The notes under the pieces: generated by a model | Told to the model about the DNA's origin: nothing | Databases searched by the model: none | What the model saw: the letters and a program-made list of their open reading frames with translations, nothing else | Shown here: piece by piece, positions 36,242 to 45,341 of the stretch | Position numbering within the stretch: the stretch's first letter is position 1 | Layout: the number at the start of each line of letters is the position of its first letter | Position numbers and translations under genes: made by a program | Source of the DNA: Acidobacteriota bacterium | GTDB taxonomy: Bacteria; Acidobacteriota; Terriglobia; Terriglobales; SCQP01 | NCBI GenBank assembly: GCA_004299485.1 | Contig: SCQP01000020.1 | Span: forward strand, 62,001 to 126,000 | DNA length: 64,000 bases | Reading direction: 5' to 3'

Positions 36242-37606
36242 GTGCGCGTTTATTTGGCCGCGTTGATTGTGGCAACGATGGTGACGACGACGTGTGCGGC
36301 GACGCCGCCCGCGCAGCCGAAACCCGTCTCGGAGAAGCAGCACAAGCCAAAGAAGAAGCAGAGCCGGATTTGGTATGCGGCGCAGTGGAATCTGGTGACG
36401 CAGCACAATCCCGCGTTTGCGGCGGCATACTCCGGGCCGAACAGCTTCATGAACATTGCGGGGACGGCGACCTCGTCGGTTGAAACGCTGTTTCTCGGCA
36501 TCCGGCTCACGCCGCGGCTGGAGTTCTTGTACGACGAAGAGACGTCGGCGGGTTCGGGGCTGAGCGGCACGGTGGGTCTGGCCGGCTTTCCGAATCTCGA
36601 TGCTGTGCGGGCGGGAGGAGGGCCGGCGCTGACGGCGGCGCCCTATCCGGCGCGGGGCATGCTGCATTGGAATCTTGGCCTGGGCGGCGGGCAGATCGAG
36701 AACACGCCGAATTTTCTGGAGCTGGCGCAGCGCCTCGACCGGCGCCGGCTGGAGTTTTACCTGGGCAAGATGTCACTGGCTGATTTTTTCGACACCAACG
36801 ACTACGCCAATTCTGATCATCAGCAGTTCCTCAACTGGACCGCCGACAATAATGGCGCCTGGGACTACGCCGCCAATACGCGCGGCTATACCTATGCCGG
36901 CTACGGCGAATACGATGATGGGCCTTGGACCTTGCGCTTTGCCGAAGCGCTCATGTCGAAATTGCCGAATCAGGAGTTTCTGAGCCTCAACCTGCCGGTT
37001 TTCCGGGCGGAGAATGCCGAAGCCGACTGGAACTATGCCGCCAAATCGAACGGCACGATTCGCGTGTTGTTCTTTGACAGCCACGCAAAGATGGGCAGCT
37101 TCGTCAACGCCCTGGCGGCGTGGCGCGCGGGCCGGACGCTGCGTCCCGACGTGAACGCGGTGGCCATTCCAGCCTCGGAATATGGCCTCGCTGCGAACTG
37201 GCAGCAGGCGGTGGGTGCGGACCTGGGCGTGTTTGCCCGCGTGGGCTGGAACGATGGCGCGCAGGAGAGCTACAGCTATACGGCGGTGAATAATGCGCTG
37301 GAGACAGGCGTTCAAGTTGGGGGTCAATTGTGGGGGCGGAAAAAGGATCACGCCGGTATCGCCATCATGAGCAACGGCATTTCGCGAGTCCATCAACAGT
37401 ATCTGGCCGCGGGCGGTCTTGGCTTTCAGTTGGGTGATGGCGGACTCAGCTATGGGCGCGAGCAGATCGAAGAACTCTATTACAACCTACACGTATGGCG
37501 CTGGATTGCGGTGGCGCCGGACGTGCAGTTTTTCAACAACCCCGGCTACAACCGCGCGCGCGGGCCCTTGGTCGTGTACGGGCTTCGAGTACATGTAGAA
37601 AAGTAG
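36242..37606 (+). CDS. OprB-like carbohydrate porin
   Basis: The 454-residue product starts with a signal peptide (MRVYLAALIVATMVTTTCA) and a short basic linker (KQHKPKKKQS). The mature chain reads as an outer-membrane beta-barrel: alternating polar/aromatic strands such as FYLGKMSLADFFDTNDYAN, WDYAANTRGYTYAGYGEY and a C-terminal LVVYGLRVHV, with the GKMSL..FFD..D.AN.....FLNW signature of carbohydrate-selective OprB-type porins. It likely admits sugars or other small solutes. The GTG at 36242 follows GGGGACGG; an earlier in-frame ATG at 36035 overlaps the tRNA and is rejected. No partner gene is adjacent. Confidence 0.7.
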   Translation: MRVYLAALIVATMVTTTCAATPPAQPKPVSEKQHKPKKKQSRIWYAAQWNLVTQHNPAFAAAYSGPNSFMNIAGTATSSVETLFLGIRLTPRLEFLYDEETSAGSGLSGTVGLAGFPNLDAVRAGGGPALTAAPYPARGMLHWNLGLGGGQIENTPNFLELAQRLDRRRLEFYLGKMSLADFFDTNDYANSDHQQFLNWTADNNGAWDYAANTRGYTYAGYGEYDDGPWTLRFAEALMSKLPNQEFLSLNLPVFRAENAEADWNYAAKSNGTIRVLFFDSHAKMGSFVNALAAWRAGRTLRPDVNAVAIPASEYGLAANWQQAVGADLGVFARVGWNDGAQESYSYTAVNNALETGVQVGGQLWGRKKDHAGIAIMSNGISRVHQQYLAAGGLGFQLGDGGLSYGREQIEELYYNLHVWRWIAVAPDVQFFNNPGYNRARGPLVVYGLRVHVEK

Positions 37607-37674
37607 AACGCGCGGCGAGAGTATCTGCTCCTACTGATTGGGCGTACACTACGGGCAGTAAGCGGCGGTTGCGC

Positions 37675-38892
37675 ATGCGAAGGCATACCCGCAGATTAGC
37701 GAGGATTACGGGGATGGGCCTAAGTGTCGCTCTGGCGCTTGCTGCGAGCGGGTGTGCACATGCGCCGGCCGCAGCGGCCGCTGCGGCGCGGGACGTGGCG
37801 CAGATGCATTGGGGCACGCTGCAGCGCACGGTGCGGGTGACCGGAACCATTGTGCCCGAGCAGTCGGCCACGCTGCTGGTCCCGCAGCTCAATCAGAACT
37901 TCTCGCAATTGACCCTTTCGTATATCGCGCCGAGCGGCACGCGCGTCAAGAAGGGGCAAGTCGTGGCGGCGTTTGATCGCACCCTCCTCATGGACAGCGC
38001 CGCGGAGGCGCAGACGCAGTACCGCAGCCTGAGCTCGCAGGTCAAGCAGCAGAAGGCGCAGAACGCGGCGGATGCGGCACAGCGGTCGGTGGAGCTGACC
38101 AAGGCACTGGCGGATCAGCGGCAGGCGCGGCTCGAGCTGAGCAAGGGTGCGGTGCTCACCGGGCTGCAAGTGGCCACGGATCAAGTCGACCTGGCCGATG
38201 CGACTGCGCATGTAAAGAGCCTGCGTGAATCAGGGACGTGGCTCACGAAGCAGGCTGAAGCCAAGCTGCAGGCGCTGGCACTGCAGCGGGATGAGCAAAA
38301 GCAGGTATGGCAGCGGGCCGAGGCCGACAGCAATCGGATGCTGCTGCGCGCGCCCATGGAGGGCATGCTGGCACTGGCGCTGCCGCCGTTTTATGGCAAG
38401 CCGGTGCCAGGCATGCAGTTGTATAACGGCGTGCCGCTGGTGCGCATTTTCGATCCCAGTCAGATGCTGGTCGAGGCGCAAGTCAGTGACGTGGACCTGG
38501 CCTGGGTGCCTGCGCATGCCAAGGCGGAGGTGCGGATTGACGCCTATCCGGGGCTGGTGTTGCCGGCGCATCTGTTGCGGTTGAATCCGGTTGCGGTCGG
38601 GCTGTTGGGCACGCCCATCCACATGTTCAACGCCACGTTTGCGCTGGACAGGAGCGACCCGCGCGCGCTGCCGGATCTGAACGCCTCGCTGCAGGTGAAG
38701 TCGAACCCGCACGCAGGCTGGCTGGTGCCGCGCGAAGATGTGCAGTACGAGAATGGCGCGGCGTTTGTGTGGAGCGTGGTGAAGGGGCGGCGCGAGCAGC
38801 GGCCGGTGCAGGTGCTGGTGTTTGCCGGGCCGTGGATTCAAATTGACGCTCCCTGGTTGGGGGCAGCTCCGGTGAAAAGGAGCGATCCGTGA
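37675..38892 (+). CDS. efflux periplasmic adaptor lipoprotein (HlyD/MacA type) 1
   Basis: The 405-residue product has a lipoprotein signal (GLSVALALAASGC, lipobox Cys about residue 24), then the barrel-sandwich/lipoyl half (VTGTIVPEQSATLLVPQLNQ), a long coiled-coil hairpin (about 110-220, rich in Q, A, K), and a beta-barrel region with MLLRAPMEGML. Adaptors of this type bridge an inner-membrane transporter and an outer-membrane channel. First of four overlapping genes (adaptor, adaptor, adaptor, permease). A TACACT box at 37646-37651 marks a probable promoter with a 23-base leader. Confidence 0.8.
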   Translation: MRRHTRRLARITGMGLSVALALAASGCAHAPAAAAAAARDVAQMHWGTLQRTVRVTGTIVPEQSATLLVPQLNQNFSQLTLSYIAPSGTRVKKGQVVAAFDRTLLMDSAAEAQTQYRSLSSQVKQQKAQNAADAAQRSVELTKALADQRQARLELSKGAVLTGLQVATDQVDLADATAHVKSLRESGTWLTKQAEAKLQALALQRDEQKQVWQRAEADSNRMLLRAPMEGMLALALPPFYGKPVPGMQLYNGVPLVRIFDPSQMLVEAQVSDVDLAWVPAHAKAEVRIDAYPGLVLPAHLLRLNPVAVGLLGTPIHMFNATFALDRSDPRALPDLNASLQVKSNPHAGWLVPREDVQYENGAAFVWSVVKGRREQRPVQVLVFAGPWIQIDAPWLGAAPVKRSDP

Positions 38893-40172
38893 GCGCGAAG
38901 CGGCGCTGGATTAGCTGGATTGTAGCGGTGGCCGCCATCGTGGGCGGCGGGAGTTGGCTGGTGCGGCGCGCTGCGGCCGGGGATCAGAAGCTGCCCAGCG
39001 CCCAGGTGCAGATGGGCGATCTGGACGAGTACGTGAGCTGCCGCGGGACGCTTTCTGCGTGGCAGGCGGGGGTGCTGATCGCGCCCAACCGGGTGGAGAG
39101 CTTGCGGATCATTTACCTGGCGCCGGGCGGCAGCGAGGTCCAAAAAGGGGAGGTGGTGATCCGGCTGGATGTTTCCGGGCTGGAGCAGAAGGCCACCGAA
39201 CTGGCGCTGGCGCTGAAGACTGCGCAAGCCAAGCTAAGTCAGGCGGAAGCCGAAGCGGAGGTTACGCACCAGAAGGATGTGCTGACGCTGGTGGAAGATC
39301 AGGTCGCCGCGGGCACGGCACAGAACGATGCGCGGAAAGCGTCGGTGCAGAGCCGCATCGCCGGACAGGAAGCCGACGGCAAGTTGGCCACCGCCAAAGC
39401 GGAAGTCAGCGCGCAGCAGGCCAGCGGCAAACTGCACAGTACCGCGGCGGCGGCGCAGGTGCAATCGCTGCGCGAAGCGCGCGACAAGGCGGCGGCGCAA
39501 CTGCAGCGCGAGCAGGCCACGGTGGCGGAGGCGACGCTGCGGGCACCGATGGCGGGCGTGGTGACCTACAGCATGAATTACCGCAACTTCAACGATCCGC
39601 ATCCCTACCGCGTGGGCGATGTGGTCTCCGCCGGCGATGAGATCGCGCAGATTCCCAACCTGCAGACGCTTGAAGTGGACGCCGACCTGGAGCAGACCGA
39701 CCGCGGCAAGGTGCATATCGGTGACGCCATTACGGCGCAGGCGCCGGCGCTGCCGGAAGTGCAGCTCACGGGGGCGGTGGAGCGCATTGCGGGGCTGACG
39801 AGTCTCGATTTCAGCGGCAGCTTTCCGCCGCCGCGCATTTTCCGGCTCACAGCGTCGCTGACGCATCCGAATGCGCGGCTGCGACCGCAGATGAAGGTGA
39901 CTATGAAGGTGATTACCCGCGAGCTGCACCAAGTGGCGCTGGTGCCAGCGCGCGCGATTTTCACACGCGATGGGCATGCCATCGTCTACGTGCAGCAGGC
40001 CGGGCACTACCAGCCCAAGCGGGTGACACTGCTGGGGCGCAATCCTACGGAAGCGGCGATTCGCGGCCTCGGGGCGGGGGCGAGCGTGGCGCTGGTGCAG
40101 CCGGGCACCAAGGCTCCGCGCAAGACGGCGAATCCAGCCGGCGCGGCCGGGCTCGAGGGCACACAGCCATGA
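38889..40172 (+). CDS. efflux periplasmic adaptor (HlyD/MacA type) 2
   Basis: The 427-residue product has an N-terminal membrane anchor (WISWIVAVAAIVGGGSWLV), a lipoyl-like half (GTLSAWQAGVLIAPNRV), a coiled-coil hairpin (about 90-220) and a beta-barrel with TLRAPMAGVVTYSMNY and VVSAGDEIAQIPNLQ. The GTG start overlaps the previous stop (GTGA). It is related to but clearly different from the first and third adaptors, so the three probably form a mixed ring or serve different positions in one efflux complex. Confidence 0.8.
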   Translation: MSAKRRWISWIVAVAAIVGGGSWLVRRAAAGDQKLPSAQVQMGDLDEYVSCRGTLSAWQAGVLIAPNRVESLRIIYLAPGGSEVQKGEVVIRLDVSGLEQKATELALALKTAQAKLSQAEAEAEVTHQKDVLTLVEDQVAAGTAQNDARKASVQSRIAGQEADGKLATAKAEVSAQQASGKLHSTAAAAQVQSLREARDKAAAQLQREQATVAEATLRAPMAGVVTYSMNYRNFNDPHPYRVGDVVSAGDEIAQIPNLQTLEVDADLEQTDRGKVHIGDAITAQAPALPEVQLTGAVERIAGLTSLDFSGSFPPPRIFRLTASLTHPNARLRPQMKVTMKVITRELHQVALVPARAIFTRDGHAIVYVQQAGHYQPKRVTLLGRNPTEAAIRGLGAGASVALVQPGTKAPRKTANPAGAAGLEGTQP

Positions 40173-41506
40173 GCGAAGCCATGCCTCAGTTGACGGGTGC
40201 TCCGCAGCCGGCAGCGTCGCCCGGGAGCGTGGTCCAGCCGCGGCGGCCGATGCGCTGGGGCCTGGTGATCGTCATCGTCGTGATCGCTGGCTGCATTGCC
40301 GCAGCGGTCATTTACGGACGTCGACTGCTGCAGGGATCGGCTGCCGGTTCTGCCATCCCAACCTTTCAGGTTGAATTCGGAACGGTGCAAGTTACTGCCT
40401 ATGCCAAGGGAACGCTTCAGGGTGGGCAGGCGGACCGGCTGACGGCGCCCAGCATAGGCGGCGACCGGCCGCGCATCAGTTTTATGCTGCCGGCGGGTTC
40501 TGAAGTCAAACCGGGCGATGTGGTGGTGCGTTTTGATACCGGGCAAGAGGAGTTCAAGCTGGCGCAAGCGGAAAATGCCGCGGCACAGGCCGCCGCGAAT
40601 GTGGCCGCCGCCGAGGACCAAGCCAAGGCGCAAGACATTGAAAACGCCTACTCGTTACAGCACGCGCGCTCCGAAGTGCAGTTGGCGGCGATCGCGGTAA
40701 GGAAAAATCCGCTGCTGCCGAAGCTTGATGCCAACAACAATCTGCTGGTGCTGCGCTCGGCGCGGGCCGAGCTGGCGCAGTGGGAACAGGACGTCTCCAA
40801 GCAACGCGCCAGCGGCCAGGGACTGATCGCCATTCAGCAGGCAGCGGAAGATAAAGCCAAGGCGCAGGCAGCGGCGGCAGGCGGCTACATTGCGGCCATG
40901 ACGCTGCGGGCGACACGCGCGGGATACGTGGCGGTTGAGTCCAATCCACGGGGTTCGGGGGTCTTCTACCGGGGCATGGCAGTCAAGCCGTTTCAAGTGG
41001 GCGATCAGGTCTCGGCCGGCGCCGTGGTGGCGCAAATCCCCAATCTGGGCCAGTTACAGGTGCAGGCGAAGCTGAGCGAGGCGGGCAGCGCCTACGTGGC
41101 CCAAGGTCAGGCGGCGGAGGTGCAGATTGAAGGCGTGCCAGGGCGCGTGTTTTCGGCGCGCGTGGTGCGCGTCTCCGGAATTCAACAGAGCTTTTTCAGT
41201 AACAACCAGGGCGCGACCTGCGTGCTGGGGCTGGAGGGCAGCGACGCCACGCTCCGTCCAGGCATGGACGTGCAGGCGCGAATCGTGCTGAGCACCCTGC
41301 CGCACGTGCTGTGGGTGCCGGCGGAGGCGCTGTTTCAGCTAAACGGAAAGCCGGTGGTGTACGTGCAGCACAACGGGGCCTTTTCGCCGCAAGCGGTGAA
41401 GGTAATCCGGCAGGGATCGACGCGGGTTGCGATTTCAGGCATTCCGGCCGGAACGGTGGTGGCGCTCAGCAATCCGGCAGGCGCGGAGGCGGAGACGCAG
41501 CCATGA
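40169..41506 (+). CDS. efflux periplasmic adaptor (HlyD/MacA type) 3
   Basis: The 445-residue product has a cytoplasmic proline-rich start, one membrane helix (WGLVIVIVVIAGCIAAAVIYG), a lipoyl-like half (GTVQVTAYAKGTLQGGQAD), a coiled-coil region (about 130-225) and the barrel with TLRATRAGYVAVESNP and VSAGAVVAQIPNLGQLQVQA. It overlaps the preceding gene by 4 bp (ATGA) and the following permease gene likewise. Adaptors near FtsX/MacB-type permeases belong to MacAB-like systems exporting peptides, lipids or antibiotics. Confidence 0.8.
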   Translation: MSEAMPQLTGAPQPAASPGSVVQPRRPMRWGLVIVIVVIAGCIAAAVIYGRRLLQGSAAGSAIPTFQVEFGTVQVTAYAKGTLQGGQADRLTAPSIGGDRPRISFMLPAGSEVKPGDVVVRFDTGQEEFKLAQAENAAAQAAANVAAAEDQAKAQDIENAYSLQHARSEVQLAAIAVRKNPLLPKLDANNNLLVLRSARAELAQWEQDVSKQRASGQGLIAIQQAAEDKAKAQAAAAGGYIAAMTLRATRAGYVAVESNPRGSGVFYRGMAVKPFQVGDQVSAGAVVAQIPNLGQLQVQAKLSEAGSAYVAQGQAAEVQIEGVPGRVFSARVVRVSGIQQSFFSNNQGATCVLGLEGSDATLRPGMDVQARIVLSTLPHVLWVPAEALFQLNGKPVVYVQHNGAFSPQAVKVIRQGSTRVAISGIPAGTVVALSNPAGAEAETQP

Positions 41507-42789
41507 GCGTCCAAGAGCGCAGCTCCGGGCTGAGGCCCGCGCCAAGGGATAACTGGGAACGCTATACAGGAGACCTGCGCCTCGCCGGACAGAATCTCAT
41601 TCAGCAGAAGATCCGCACCGCGCTGACGGCGCTGGGCATGATCTTCGGCGTGGGCGCGGTGATTGGCATGCTCGCCATCGGCGCCGGCGCGCGCCAGCAG
41701 TCCATCGAAATGATCGCCCGCATGGGACTGAACAACCTGCTGGTCAACTCCATTCCTTCGACCAGCGAAGCGCAGTTGCAGCAGCGGCGGCAGTTGTCGC
41801 ACGGTCTGGACGACAGCGACATGCGCGTACTGCAGGCCGATGTGCCCGGCGTGCAATGGGTTTCGGCGCGGCGCGAGATGCGGCCGCATGATCTGCTGCC
41901 CGCGCCCAACGGTCCGCTACCGGATGTACTGGGCGTGGCGCCCCCGTACGTGCAGATTCATGGCCTGCGGTTGGCGCAGGGACGGTTCTTTGATGCCACC
42001 GACGAGCAGGCGGCCGCCGCCGACTGCGTGCTGGGCGCCGCGGCCAAGGTCGCCTTGTTCGGCTACGGCCGGGCGCTGGGCAAGTACCTGAAGTTCAACA
42101 ATGCCTGGTGGCGCGTGATTGGCGTGCTGCTGCCGCAGCCGCAGTTACCCGGCAGCGGCGGCAGCGATTTGAACGGCGCCATCTACACGCCGCTGTCGGC
42201 GTTTCAGTATCGGGTTTGGGACGCCGATTTCAGCTTCAAGGATCCGCTCGACGGCATTGACCTGGCGCTGCATCCGGGCACGAGCGTCACCGCCGCGGCC
42301 ACGGTGGCGCGCGCCATTCTGACTTCGACGCATCACGGCGTCTCGGACTTTCACGTGGTCGTGCCGGCGGCGTTGATGGCGGAGCAGCGGAGCCAGCAGC
42401 GCATTTTCACGCTGGTGATGGTCGCCATTGCGGCCATTTCGCTGCTGGTTGGTGGCATCGGGATCATGAATATCGTGCTGGCCACGGTGCTCGAACGCAC
42501 GCGCGAAATTGGCGTGCGGCGCGCCACTGGCGCCACGCGCGGCGACATTTTGCGGCAGTTTCTGATCGAATCGGTACTGATCTCGTTCAGCGGCGGCGCT
42601 ATCGGGGTACTGTTTGGCGTGGCTTTGTCACGGGCCATCTCGTGGGCAGCGGGCTGGCCCACCGTCGTCAGTGCGCTCTCGATTGTCGTCGCCTTCGGCG
42701 TTTCCGTTGTCGTGGGGATCGTTTTTGGTCTGTATCCGGCGCGCAAAGCCTCGCTCATCAGCCCCATCGACGCTCTGCGCTATGAATGA
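41503..42789 (+). CDS. FtsX/MacB-type ABC transporter permease (no ATPase domain)
   Basis: The 428-residue permease has helix 1 (TALTALGMIFGVGAVIGMLAI), a large periplasmic MacB-like domain (about 65-285) and three C-terminal helices with the FtsX-type cytoplasmic loop [24 protein letters not shown]. It ends in the common ...DALRYE. It lacks any nucleotide-binding domain, and none of the operon genes or immediate neighbours encodes one, so it must borrow an ATPase from elsewhere or act without. The ATG overlaps the adaptor stop (ATGA). Its 3' end overlaps the convergent lyase gene by 10 bp. Confidence 0.88.
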   Translation: MSVQERSSGLRPAPRDNWERYTGDLRLAGQNLIQQKIRTALTALGMIFGVGAVIGMLAIGAGARQQSIEMIARMGLNNLLVNSIPSTSEAQLQQRRQLSHGLDDSDMRVLQADVPGVQWVSARREMRPHDLLPAPNGPLPDVLGVAPPYVQIHGLRLAQGRFFDATDEQAAAADCVLGAAAKVALFGYGRALGKYLKFNNAWWRVIGVLLPQPQLPGSGGSDLNGAIYTPLSAFQYRVWDADFSFKDPLDGIDLALHPGTSVTAAATVARAILTSTHHGVSDFHVVVPAALMAEQRSQQRIFTLVMVAIAAISLLVGGIGIMNIVLATVLERTREIGVRRATGATRGDILRQFLIESVLISFSGGAIGVLFGVALSRAISWAAGWPTVVSALSIVVAFGVSVVVGIVFGLYPARKASLISPIDALRYE

Positions 42790-44138
42790 GCGGGTCGCAG
42801 CCGGGCGCTGAAGTGGCGCAGGAAGGGCGCCTCATACGTCAGTTCCAGGCCGCGAATCGATTGCCGGCGGCGCCAGACTTCGAGAATCACTTCGACCACG
42901 TAGTCGATATGCGACTGCGTGTAGACACGGCGCGGGATGGCCAGGCGCAGCAGGTCCATTTTGGCGGCCCGGTCGAACATGAGGGTGCCGATCTCGACTG
43001 AGCGGATGCCGCCCTCCAGATACAGCTCGGCCGCGAGCGCAACGCCGGGGAATTGCGCGGGCGGAACGTGCGGTAGGAATGCACGGGCGTCTACGTAAAT
43101 GGCGTGGCCGCCGGGCGGCTGGACGATGGGCACTCCGGCGGCGGCAATATGCTCGCCTAAATAGGCAGTGGAGGCGATGCGGTAGTTGAGGTAGTCCTCA
43201 TCAAGCGCCTCGTTCAAACCGACGGCGATGGCTTCGAGGTCGCGGCCGGCGAGGCCGCCGTAGGTCGGGAAGCCTTCGGTGAGGATGAGCAGATTCTTTT
43301 CCTGCTGGGCAACGGCGTCGTCGTTGGTGCATAAGAAGCCACCGATGTTGGCGATGCCATCTTTTTTGGCGGACATGGTGCAGCCGTCGGCGAGGCGGAA
43401 CATTTCCTGCGCGATGGCGCGCGGCGTCCAATCGGCGTAGCCGGGTTCGCGCAGCTTGATGAGGTAGGCGTTTTCGGCGAAGCGGCAGGCGTCGAGATAG
43501 AGCGGAATGTTGTAGCGCCGGCAGATGTCTTTCACGGCGCGGATGTTGGCGAGCGAGATGGGCTGGCCGCCGCCGGAGTTGTTGGTGGCCGTCAGCATGA
43601 CTAGCGGCACGCGGTCGCGGCCGGTCTGCGCGATGGTATGTTCGAGCCGGGGGGTATCCATGTTGCCCTTGAAGGGATGCCGCAGCGAGGGCGTCAGCGC
43701 CTCGGCGATGGGCAAGTCGAGCGCTTCGGCGCCGGCGGCTTCGCAGTTGGCGCGCGTGGTGTCGAAGTGGGTGTTGTTGGGGACGACATCGCCCTTTTTG
43801 CACAGCACGCTGAAGAGAATGCGCTCGGCGGCCCGGCCCTGATGCGTCGGAATCACGTGTTTGAAGCCGGTGATGGCCTGTACCGAGTCGCGGAAACGCT
43901 CGAAGCTTGGCGCGCCGGCGTAGCTCTCGTCACCGCGCATCATGGCGGCCCACTGCTCGGTGGACATGGCGTTGGTGCCGGAGTCGGTGAGCAGGTCAAT
44001 CAGGATGTCGCGCGAGGCGATGAGAAAGAGGTTGTAGCCGGCGGCTTCGAGCAGCTTCTGGCGTTCTTCACGCGTGGTGCGGCGGATCGGCTCGACCGAC
44101 TTGATGCGGAACGGTTCGATGATGGTGTGAGTCGGCAT
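42780..44138 (-). CDS. tryptophanase / tyrosine phenol-lyase family enzyme
   Basis: A PLP-dependent beta-eliminating lyase of 452 residues that splits an aromatic amino acid (tryptophan to indole, or tyrosine to phenol) into pyruvate and ammonia. Visible: FRIKSVEPIRRTTREER, DSGTNAMSTEQWAAMMRGDE, the PLP-stacking and phosphate region THQGRAAERILF, the Asp loop YLDACRFAENAYLIK and SAKKDGIANIGGFL (PLP Lys in the KK pair). I cannot decide between TnaA and TPL from residues alone. The ATG at 44138 has TACAAT 8 bases before it. No tryptophan permease or tnaC-like leader peptide is seen upstream, unlike enterobacterial tna. It is convergent with the FtsX-type permease. Confidence 0.85.
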   Translation of the reverse strand: MPTHTIIEPFRIKSVEPIRRTTREERQKLLEAAGYNLFLIASRDILIDLLTDSGTNAMSTEQWAAMMRGDESYAGAPSFERFRDSVQAITGFKHVIPTHQGRAAERILFSVLCKKGDVVPNNTHFDTTRANCEAAGAEALDLPIAEALTPSLRHPFKGNMDTPRLEHTIAQTGRDRVPLVMLTATNNSGGGQPISLANIRAVKDICRRYNIPLYLDACRFAENAYLIKLREPGYADWTPRAIAQEMFRLADGCTMSAKKDGIANIGGFLCTNDDAVAQQEKNLLILTEGFPTYGGLAGRDLEAIAVGLNEALDEDYLNYRIASTAYLGEHIAAAGVPIVQPPGGHAIYVDARAFLPHVPPAQFPGVALAAELYLEGGIRSVEIGTLMFDRAAKMDLLRLAIPRRVYTQSHIDYVVEVILEVWRRRQSIRGLELTYEAPFLRHFSARLRPAHS

Positions 44139-44146
44139 CGGTTTCG

Positions 44147-44152
44147 ATTGTA
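44147..44152 (-). promoter_or_regulatory. -10-like box for a leaderless lyase transcript
   Basis: TACAAT on the minus strand, 8 bases before the ATG at 44138. No Shine-Dalgarno lies between. The short distance leaves no room for a tnaC-type regulatory leader. Confidence 0.4.
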
Positions 44153-44533
44153 GCGCCGGGCGCACATCTATTGACTGGCGCAGCTTTCGGCGTGGCTGGG
44201 CCGCGCCACCCGCTTGACGCGCGGCCAGGCTGGAGTCCCCTGGAGCCCCAGCCCGGCTGCTCCCCTGCCTAGTTGTTTGCAGGGTCGGGCCGCCCCTGCA
44301 TGGGTCTGGTTTTGTTCTCGCCGGCTACGTCCTCGGCAGCTGGGAGCAGTGGTTGCGGGGAGACATCTGGTGCACGGCTGTGGAGTTATTCTCATGGCCG
44401 TAGCGCTGGCTGATCCGAGCTTCGCCGCAGGCGCTCACCCACTTTGAAATACCAGTTCCAGGATGATCGTGAGCCGGTGGTGCAAACGCGGGTGAACGGC
44501 TAGGCCGGATGAAGGCCGGGGCCTGAATACCTG
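44153..44533. other. intergenic region without a supported gene
   Basis: About 380 bp between the divergent lyase and RHH/PIN genes. It holds several GC-rich self-complementary stretches (for example CCCTGC...GCAGGG around 44260-44290) and no frame that looks coding. It contains no recognised IS end or tRNA. It may include the distal control regions of both flanking genes. Confidence 0.5.
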
Positions 44534-44547
44534 TTTTACGGTAAACT
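44534..44547 (+). promoter_or_regulatory. operator/-10 box of the RHH-PIN operon
   Basis: TTTAC-G-GTAAA (44535-44545) is an inverted repeat that overlaps TAAACT (44542-44547), a -10-like box 6 bases before the antitoxin ATG. An antitoxin dimer bound here would block the promoter. The halves equal those around the AbrB-PIN promoter near 20340. Confidence 0.45.
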
Positions 44548-44553
44548 GGGTAC

Positions 44554-44805
44554 ATGAAAACCACGGTGGATCTGCCGGACGATCTCATGATCGAGGTCAA
44601 GGTGGCAGCGGCGCGGCGACGGTGTACCCTGCGGCAATTTTTCGAGCAAGCATTACGCCGCGAAGCGCACATCGGCCCGCCGAAGCCGAAAAAGCCGCGC
44701 CCCTTCAAGTGGCACACTTATCCTGGAGGATTGGCACCCGGCTTCGACGTCGCGAATCGCGAAAGGATGTATGAATGGTTCGCCCGAGAGCTCGGAGAAA
44801 AGTGA
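44554..44805 (+). CDS. ribbon-helix-helix antitoxin (VapB-type)
   Basis: The 83-residue protein starts MKTTVDLPDDLMIEVKVAAA and RRRCTLRQFFEQAL, the RHH (Arc/MetJ) DNA-binding pattern, followed by a proline/lysine linker and a C-terminal part (GFDVANRERMYEWFARE) that should bind the PIN toxin. It overlaps the toxin gene by 4 bp. A leaderless mRNA and autoregulation through the TTTAC-G-GTAAA repeat are predicted. Confidence 0.85.
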   Translation: MKTTVDLPDDLMIEVKVAAARRRCTLRQFFEQALRREAHIGPPKPKKPRPFKWHTYPGGLAPGFDVANRERMYEWFARELGEK

Positions 44806-45227
44806 TCGCGATCGACACCAACCTGCTGGTGTACGCAGCCGGCCAGACCTCGCCGCAGCATGAAGCGGCACAGGCGGCGATCGAGCAGGCGCGTTCGCAT
44901 CCCGAAGGTTGGGGTGTACCCTTCCCGGTCATCGCCGAGTTTTGGAGCGTGATCACGGGACGCAGCGCGGGAGCGCGACCGGCCACACCGGCCGAGGCGG
45001 CGTGGATTTTGGCTGATCTGGGCGCCGCCGGAGCGCAACTCTGGTTTCCGACTCCAGGAACCGAATCGGCATTGCGCGATTTGGCCAGAAAACTGGATGT
45101 TCGCGGCGCCCGCATTTTTGACCTGCAGATCGCGCTCATTGCGCGCGAGAACGGGGCGCGCGAATTGTGGACGCACGATGCCGGCTTTATGCCGATTCCC
45201 GGGCTGCGGCTGCGCGACCCGCTCTAA
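44802..45227 (+). CDS. PIN-domain toxin (VapC-type)
   Basis: The 141-residue product begins with GTG (GTGA overlap with the antitoxin stop) and reads IAIDTNLLVYAAGQTSPQH (first PIN Asp), FPVIAEFWSVITG (Glu), RGARIFDLQIALIARENG (Asp) and LWTHDAGFMPIPGLRL (final Asp). All four acidic positions of the PIN nuclease fold are present. The preceding longer frame (from 44775) is rejected because the coupled GTG gives the conserved N-terminus. Confidence 0.87.
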   Translation: MIAIDTNLLVYAAGQTSPQHEAAQAAIEQARSHPEGWGVPFPVIAEFWSVITGRSAGARPATPAEAAWILADLGAAGAQLWFPTPGTESALRDLARKLDVRGARIFDLQIALIARENGARELWTHDAGFMPIPGLRLRDPL

Positions 45228-45231
45228 CGAG

Positions 45232-45341
45232 AGCCAAACCAGCGTTGGTGTCATCCGCTCCGGGCGGATGCGTGCGGCTTTTCCTGATGTCAAAGCTGCA
45301 AGCGGACTGTTCCGCCGGGCTACAGCGGGGCTGGTTTGGCT
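45232..45341. terminator. inverted repeats between convergent genes
   Basis: AGCCAAACCAGC (45232-45243) is the exact complement of GCTGGTTTGGCT (45330-45341), enclosing a smaller hairpin CATCCGC/GCGGATG near 45250-45270. It lies between the PIN toxin stop and the stop of a convergent small membrane protein gene. A role in ending transcription on both strands is likely, though T-runs are short. Confidence 0.45.
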
